Part shown: piece by piece, positions 32,016 to 36,521 of the stretch | Layout: every line of letters begins with the position of its first letter | Numbering within the stretch: the stretch's first letter is position 1 | Origin: Butyrivibrio sp. | Lineage (GTDB): Bacteria; Bacillota; Clostridia; Lachnospirales; Lachnospiraceae | Assembly (NCBI GenBank): GCA_015056625.1 | Contig: SVFY01000026.1 | Span: 1-36,521, forward strand | Reading direction: 5' to 3' | DNA: 36,521 nt | Program-made: the position numbers and the translations under genes | Notes under the pieces: model-generated | The model's input: only the letters and a program-made list of their open reading frames with translations | Database searches by the model: none | Told to the model about the DNA's origin: nothing

Positions 32016-32678
32016 ATGAACGAGAGAATAATAAACGAACTAATTGAATCATTTGGGAAGCTTTTAATGGCGGGACTTAAGGTATCACTTCCCCTGACTA
32101 TCGCATCATTTTCTGCAGGTCTTATTATTGCCTTCCTGGTAGCCCTGGCACAGATCGCCAAGGTTCCGGTTCTTAGGCACCTGGTAAGGGTATATGTGTG
32201 GATCATCAGATGTACACCAATGATCGTTCAGCTTTTTATAGTGTACTTTGGATTACCCAGTATAGGTATAAAGTTCAACTCCTTTGTGAGCGCATGGCTT
32301 GTAATGTCGCTGAGCGTCGGAGCCTACTGCTCGGAGACAGTAAGGGCGGCGATCCAGTCGGTACCTGTGGGACAGCTTGAAGCCTGCTACTGTGACGGAC
32401 TTACCTTCTGGCAGGGAATGATGCACGTCATTGTTCCACAGGCCCTTCGAACAGCTTTCCCACCGCTGTCCAATTCAATCATAGGACTGGTAAAAGATAC
32501 ATCTCTTGCGTACAGTGTCGCCCTTGTTGAAATCCTGGCAACAGCCCAGAGGATCGCTGCAAGAACCTATGACTACTTCTGGTTGTACTTAGAAGCCGGA
32601 CTTATTTATCTGATCATCTGCTCGGTTCTTACTGTTATCCAGAGCAGGGCTGAAGCGGCACTTGAGAGGAGGAGATGA
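32016..32678 (+). CDS. Cystine-type ABC importer permease C
   Basis: This 220-residue permease starts at ATG 32016 (a GTG at 32010 is an alternative; the ribosome binding site is weak). Motifs are LKVSLPLTIASFSAGLIIAF, YVWIIRCTPMIVQLFIVYFG and the coupling segment EACYCDGLTFWQGMMHVIVP. It is clearly paralogous to the permease at 26038. It ends two bases before the ATPase start. Confidence 0.92.
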   Translation: MNERIINELIESFGKLLMAGLKVSLPLTIASFSAGLIIAFLVALAQIAKVPVLRHLVRVYVWIIRCTPMIVQLFIVYFGLPSIGIKFNSFVSAWLVMSLSVGAYCSETVRAAIQSVPVGQLEACYCDGLTFWQGMMHVIVPQALRTAFPPLSNSIIGLVKDTSLAYSVALVEILATAQRIAARTYDYFWLYLEAGLIYLIICSVLTVIQSRAEAALERRR

Positions 32679-32679
32679 C

Positions 32680-33450
32680 ATGTTAGAGCTTAAAAATGTC
32701 CACAAGCAGTTTGGTGACAACGTGGTACTTAAGGACGTGAGCCTTAAGGTTGAGAAGGGAGATGTGGTTGCGATTCTGGGTCCCAGCGGCTCAGGAAAAA
32801 CAACACTTCTAAGATGCGCCGGGTACCTGAACAGGGCCGACAGCGGACGCCTTGTGATAGGCGACAAGGAATTTGATCTTAAGAAGATCGCAGGAAAAGA
32901 TCTTTTGGACTATAGGAGCAGAGTTGGATTTGTATTCCAGAGCTTCAACCTCTATGGCAATAAAACAGCCCTTGGCAATGTGACCCTTGGTCTTACAGTT
33001 GCTCAGAAGATGAAAAAAGATGAGGCTGAAAAGATAGGAAGAAAGCTCCTTGAAAGAGTTGGTCTGTCAGATAGAGTCGACTACTATCCTTCAAAGCTTT
33101 CCGGGGGACAGCAGCAGAGAGTTGCCATCGCAAGGGCTCTTGCCACAAATCCGGAAGTGGTGTTCTTTGATGAACCCACATCAGCTCTTGATCCTGAGCT
33201 TACAGGAGAAGTTTTAAATGTAATAAAGTCCCTTGCAGACGACGGAGTCACAATGATAGTTGTCACCCACGAGATGGAGTTTGCAAGGAAAGTCGCAACG
33301 AGAGTTGTATTCATGGAAAACGGAGAGATCGTGGAGGAGAATAATTCCAAGGATTTCTTTGAACATCCACAAAAAGAAAGAACAAAAGAATTTATATATA
33401 AATCCAGCACCTGGGCAACTGAGGCTCAATACGACGGAAGCGGGATTTGA
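32680..33450 (+). CDS. Cystine-type ABC importer ATPase C
   Basis: This is a 256-residue ATPase. The frame opens at 32662, but GAGGAGG at 32667-32673 points to ATG 32680. Walker A GPSGSGKTT is at 34-42, and the signature LSGGQQQR, Walker B VVFFDEP and H-loop VVTHE are all present. It is close to ATPase A. It is followed after 9 bases by the CMD-like gene. Confidence 0.92.
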   Translation: MLELKNVHKQFGDNVVLKDVSLKVEKGDVVAILGPSGSGKTTLLRCAGYLNRADSGRLVIGDKEFDLKKIAGKDLLDYRSRVGFVFQSFNLYGNKTALGNVTLGLTVAQKMKKDEAEKIGRKLLERVGLSDRVDYYPSKLSGGQQQRVAIARALATNPEVVFFDEPTSALDPELTGEVLNVIKSLADDGVTMIVVTHEMEFARKVATRVVFMENGEIVEENNSKDFFEHPQKERTKEFIYKSSTWATEAQYDGSGI

Positions 33451-33459
33451 GGAGGAACT

Positions 33460-33969
33460 ATGGATATCGTAAGTCTTATTGATATAGATAATGCATCACA
33501 GGAAGTTAAGGATGCCATAAACAAGCATGTGGCGGAGGGCCATTCGATCACAAACGAGAAGAGGACTCTTTTGCACAATATCCCTTCCTTCTGGGCTCTC
33601 GAGGGAAAGAGCTACGAGCTAAGCGCAGAACTTAAAAAGTTCATTTCACCAAGAGCAGCAAACCTGTTTGAATACGCCATATCCGTTGAGAACGACTGCC
33701 TTGTGTGCACAACCTACTACAAGAAGTACATGGAGTCCATCGGAGTTGACATTAACAACGTGGATTACACAGAGGAAGAGGAGCTTGTAATCGAGTACGC
33801 ACAGGCGATCGTAAGGGACAGAAAGAACATACCCCTTAATCTCTTTGACAGGATCAAAGCAAGGATCGGTGAAGAGGGCCTTGTAGTCCTTACCACCATG
33901 GGAATGTTCATGATTGCCAACAACTATTTCAACGACATTCTTCACGTAAGATCAGAATTTTTGGAGTAA
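33460..33969 (+). CDS. AhpD/carboxymuconolactone decarboxylase-like protein
   Basis: This 169-residue helical protein has Cys80-x-x-Cys83 in ENDCLVCTTYYKKYMESIG and TRAANLFEYAIS-like helix context (RAANLFEYAIS at ~65-75), as in the AhpD-like CMD family of thiol peroxidases. The usual His four residues after the second Cys is Tyr87 here, so peroxidase chemistry may be altered. The Cys pair could still be redox-active. Position in a cystine-uptake operon suggests a role in disulfide reduction or redox balance, inferred only. GAGGAGG precedes the ATG. Confidence 0.75.
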   Translation: MDIVSLIDIDNASQEVKDAINKHVAEGHSITNEKRTLLHNIPSFWALEGKSYELSAELKKFISPRAANLFEYAISVENDCLVCTTYYKKYMESIGVDINNVDYTEEEELVIEYAQAIVRDRKNIPLNLFDRIKARIGEEGLVVLTTMGMFMIANNYFNDILHVRSEFLE

Positions 33970-33982
33970 GGGGGAGATAGAT

Positions 33983-34369
33983 ATGTATCTTAAAAACGTT
34001 GGAATTTTCGTACAAGACCTTGAGGGGGCAAAAGAGTTTTTTGAAAGCTACTTTGGAGCTAAGGTCCTTAAGACCTTTGACAACCCTGCCAAGGAGTACT
34101 ATTCATACATCCTTGAGTTTGATGGCCAGGCATGGGTCGAGCTCATGAAAAAACCTGAGACCGTTGATCTTCCAAAAGATCCAAACAGACTGGGCCTTGC
34201 CCACATCTGCTTCAAGATCGACACCAGGGAAAAGTTAAACGATATCATCAGAAGGTTTAAAGAGTCTGGATACACTATCCAGTACGAGCCGGAAAAAGAG
34301 GACGGTCCTGGCGAAGTTCGCGCAGTGACCTTCGAAGATATCGTAATTGAAGCCAACTACGGCTATTAA
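33983..34369 (+). CDS. VOC (glyoxalase/bleomycin-resistance fold) protein
   Basis: This 128-residue protein has two beta-alpha-beta-beta-beta modules: MYLKNVGIFVQDLEGAKEFF with a central ILEFDGQAWVELM, and LGLAHICFKID ending in DIVIEANYGY. The Glu in WVELM, the His in LAHIC and the Glu in VIEAN sit where VOC metal ligands usually fall. The usual first-strand metal ligand of glyoxalase I appears to be replaced. The substrate is unknown; a role on a thiol or dicarbonyl product of cysteine turnover is conceivable. AAGGGGGAG precedes the ATG. Confidence 0.8.
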   Translation: MYLKNVGIFVQDLEGAKEFFESYFGAKVLKTFDNPAKEYYSYILEFDGQAWVELMKKPETVDLPKDPNRLGLAHICFKIDTREKLNDIIRRFKESGYTIQYEPEKEDGPGEVRAVTFEDIVIEANYGY

Positions 34370-34387
34370 AACATTTAGGGAACAGAT

Positions 34388-35392
34388 ATGGAGCTGATAG
34401 AAAGGATTGCAAGACTGGACAGACTTACTCTTGCAAATCTCCCGACACCAATACAGAGGCTAGACAGGATATCAAGCGAGCTTGGCAAGAGCATTTGGAT
34501 AAAAAGAGATGATCTCACAGGGGCTGAGACTTCAGGCAATAAGATACGAAAGCTTGAGTACACTCTTGCCAGGGTCCTGAAGGAAGGCGTAGATGTGGTC
34601 ATCACTGCAGGAGGCATCCAGTCCAACCACGCACGGGCCACTGCAGCTGTTGCAGCAAGGCTTGGGCTTAAGGCACACCTGGTTTTGGATAGTTCAAGAG
34701 AGCCTTCTCTTGAGGGAAACTATCTTCTTGATAAGATCCTTGGAGCTGAGATATCTCTTTTGAACGAAAAAGAAGAAGGCAAGGACCTGGATGAAAAGAT
34801 GAAGGAGATTGTCGACGATTACAGGCAACATGGGAAAAGACCTTACATCATCCCTGTGGGCGCATCAGATGGCATTGGAAACTTTGGATATGTAAGGTGC
34901 GCAGGGGAGATAGAGCAGCAGGAAAACAGCCTTGGAGTTAAGTTTGACGCCATTGTCTGCGCAACCGGCTCTGGCGGGACCTACAGCGGTCTGTACATCG
35001 GAAATAAGATATATGGACTTAACAAGAAGATCGTTGGGATCACGGTTTGTGACAACAAGGATTACTTCCAGAGAAAGTGCAGCAGTATAGTTGACGAGAC
35101 CATGAGGCTTCTTGGGACAGATACTATAGATAAAGATTTTTCTTTTATTGATGGTTACAAGGGGCGCGGCTACGCGATCTCTAAAGAAGACGAGCTTAAG
35201 TTTATTTCAAAAGTGGCCCGGACTGAAGGTGTGATCCTTGATCCGGTCTACACGGGGAAAGCATTTTATGGATTATACCAGGAGATTCAAAAAGGTCATT
35301 TTGATGACTGCGAGAATATTCTTTTCATCCATACAGGTGGCCTTTGTGGGCTATTCCCTAAGCAAGAGCAGTTTGCAGAATTTCTTTTATAA
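34388..35392 (+). CDS. D-cysteine desulfhydrase-like PLP enzyme (ACC deaminase family)
   Basis: This 334-residue PLP enzyme probably splits D-cysteine into pyruvate, ammonia and sulfide. Motifs are LPTPIQRLDRIS (residues ~19-30), WIKRDDLTGAETSGNKIRKL (37-56, with Lys52 as the expected PLP lysine), the QSNHAR loop (78-83) and the phosphate-binding CATGSGGTYSG. The pairing with a cystine importer parallels the E. coli dcyD neighbourhood of fliY, yecS and yecC. Other members deaminate 1-aminocyclopropane-1-carboxylate, so the substrate is not certain. The site before the ATG is AGGGAA. Confidence 0.85.
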   Translation: MELIERIARLDRLTLANLPTPIQRLDRISSELGKSIWIKRDDLTGAETSGNKIRKLEYTLARVLKEGVDVVITAGGIQSNHARATAAVAARLGLKAHLVLDSSREPSLEGNYLLDKILGAEISLLNEKEEGKDLDEKMKEIVDDYRQHGKRPYIIPVGASDGIGNFGYVRCAGEIEQQENSLGVKFDAIVCATGSGGTYSGLYIGNKIYGLNKKIVGITVCDNKDYFQRKCSSIVDETMRLLGTDTIDKDFSFIDGYKGRGYAISKEDELKFISKVARTEGVILDPVYTGKAFYGLYQEIQKGHFDDCENILFIHTGGLCGLFPKQEQFAEFLL

Positions 35393-35416
35393 CTAGGATC
35401 TCTGAGGGGGAGGAAG

Positions 35417-36403
35417 ATGGCAAATATAGTTAAAGACATAGCGCAGCTTGTGGGGCACACTCCCCTTTATGAGTTTGCAAGGTATGGAAAAAAACATGAT
35501 CTGAAGGCTACAGTGCTGGGTAAGCTTGAGTACTTCAATCCGTCTGGCTCTATCAAGGACAGGACAGCCCTTAACATGATCCTGGACGCAGAAGAAAAGG
35601 GACTTATAAAACCTGGGGATACTATCGTTGAGGATACTTCAGGAAACACGGGGATTGGGCTGGCTGCATTTGCGGCAAACAGAGGATATAAGTTAAAGAT
35701 CTTCCTTGAGGCGGATCAGTCCATAGAGCGCAGGAAGATTCTTAAGGCCTATGGCGTGGACGTTAAGTTCACAACTGATGTTCCGGGGCTTAAAGAGGCA
35801 AAGGAAAACGGAACTTTTTCCTTAAAACTTTATCAGGAGCTTATTGAGGACTACTGCAGAAAGCAGGATACGAAGCACTTTTTCACAGATCAGCTGTCCA
35901 ACGAGTCAAATCCATCAGTTCACTATAAGTACACAGGCCCTGAGATCTGGGAGGATACAGATGGTAAGGTTGACATTCTGGTTGCAACCGCTGGAACAGG
36001 CGGAACCATCACAGGTCTTGCAAAGTTCCTCCGGGAAAAGAATCCTGACGTGAAAATAGTTGCTGTTCAGGCCGACATAAACTCAAGGACAGGAGCTGGG
36101 GACCATCCAAAGACAATCGATGGTATCGCACCCTTTGCAGGAGAAGGCGTAAAGGAAGAGTGCAAAGCTCCATTCATGGCTTCTTTCGACTACGACGAGT
36201 ACATAGATGTAAGCGGCACTGACGCCTACGCCACAGGCCTTGAGATCGCCAGGACAGAAGGCATCCTCCTTGGCCAGTCCGCCTCCGCCGCAATGCACGC
36301 CGCAAGGCAGGTGGCTTCAAGAAGCGAAAACGCTGGCAAGAACATCGTAGTTATTCTTGCAGATAACGGAATGAAATATCTAAGCACACAGATGTATGAT
36401 TGA
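35417..36403 (+). CDS. Cysteine synthase-like PLP enzyme (CysK family)
   Basis: This is a 328-residue O-acetylserine sulfhydrylase-family enzyme. Motifs are LVGHTPL (11-17), NPSGSIKDR (41-49, PLP Lys47), TSGNTGIGLA (74-83), QSIERRKILKAYG (101-113) and the phosphate loop TAGTGGTITG (191-200). It would form cysteine from O-acetylserine and sulfide and could re-use sulfide released by the upstream desulfhydrase. Members of this fold also include cystathionine beta-synthases. GGGGGAGG precedes the ATG. It is the last gene before the terminator. Confidence 0.88.
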   Translation: MANIVKDIAQLVGHTPLYEFARYGKKHDLKATVLGKLEYFNPSGSIKDRTALNMILDAEEKGLIKPGDTIVEDTSGNTGIGLAAFAANRGYKLKIFLEADQSIERRKILKAYGVDVKFTTDVPGLKEAKENGTFSLKLYQELIEDYCRKQDTKHFFTDQLSNESNPSVHYKYTGPEIWEDTDGKVDILVATAGTGGTITGLAKFLREKNPDVKIVAVQADINSRTGAGDHPKTIDGIAPFAGEGVKEECKAPFMASFDYDEYIDVSGTDAYATGLEIARTEGILLGQSASAAMHAARQVASRSENAGKNIVVILADNGMKYLSTQMYD

Positions 36404-36427
36404 GCTGCCGGAGGGCGGCTCTTTTTT
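36402..36427 (+). terminator. Rho-independent terminator overlapping the stop codon
   Basis: GAGCTGCC (36402-36409) pairs with GGCGGCTC (36414-36421), one G-T pair, around a GGAG loop and is followed by TTTTTT. The stem begins within the cysteine synthase TGA. Confidence 0.8.
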
Positions 36428-36455
36428 CGGGGCAATGAGTCAGTGGGGACGGTTC

Positions 36456-36521
36456 GACAAGACACGGGGACGGTTCTACTGTCTTATTGCGCGCAATAAG
36501 ACAGTAGAACCGTCCCCGTGT
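36456..36521. repeat. Long palindrome, GACACGGGGACGG family, copy 4 (cut by window edge)
   Basis: GACAAGACACGGGGACGGTT and TCTACTGTCTTATTGC lead to a perfect GCGC centre. The right arm is complete as far as CCGTCCCCGTGT, where the window ends. An extra partial unit (CAGTGGGGACGGTTC) lies just before, from ~36441. The apex resembles copy 2 (TTATTG/CAATAA) rather than copies 1 and 3. Confidence 0.88.

Overview
The window looks like a chromosomal segment of a motile, low-to-moderate GC Lachnospiraceae bacterium, most like Butyrivibrio. This is inferred from gene content only: strong AGGAGG-type ribosome binding sites, a chemoreceptor behind a sigma-28 promoter, a PilZ protein, Rpn-family (PD-(D/E)XK) transposase-like proteins, a very large InlB-repeat/MBG-type surface protein, and many polar amino-acid ABC importers. 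No rRNA, CRISPR array or phage structural gene was seen.

Left part (1-8000). Three small orphan genes are followed by a 5'-truncated Rpn-family remnant. Next is a surface-glycopolymer cluster: a LicD-family phosphotransferase, an IspD/TarI-family cytidylyltransferase and a DUF3880/CgeB-type glycosyltransferase. An intact Rpn-like gene interrupts the row, and a GatD/TarJ-like zinc polyol(-phosphate) dehydrogenase follows it. Dehydrogenase, cytidylyltransferase and LicD together suggest that a CDP-alditol donor is made and transferred to a glycan.

Middle (8000-13500). A coiled-coil protein contains fifteen 7-residue repeats. It is followed by an unusual fusion of a NifX/NifB-type domain, a His/Cys/Gly-rich metal-binding linker and a SlyD-like FKBP prolyl isomerase. 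Then come a PilZ protein, a MATE exporter, tRNA-Trp with its own promoter and terminator, and a 4'-phosphopantetheinyl transferase. Long, nearly perfect palindromes built from a GACACGGGGACGGTTCT module separate several genes; further copies lie near 30.8 kb and at the right edge.

Right-middle (13.5-24.6 kb). Two copies of a small (~60-70 residue) protein family occur, one before an 1875-residue surface protein and one before a methyl-accepting chemotaxis protein. Between these units lies a second complete Rpn-family gene, on the minus strand. Both intact Rpn-family genes share an upstream structured element of about 130 nt, with several hairpins and compensating base changes. A DUF2130 coiled-coil protein follows the chemoreceptor.

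Right part (24.6-36.4 kb). A second MATE exporter is followed by three complete amino-acid ABC importers. Two look cystine-type and the middle one looks like a general polar/basic amino-acid system. The last is followed by an AhpD/CMD-like protein, a VOC protein, a D-cysteine desulfhydrase-like enzyme and a cysteine synthase-like enzyme. The block reads as uptake and turnover of cystine and related amino acids, ending in a terminator that overlaps the last stop codon.
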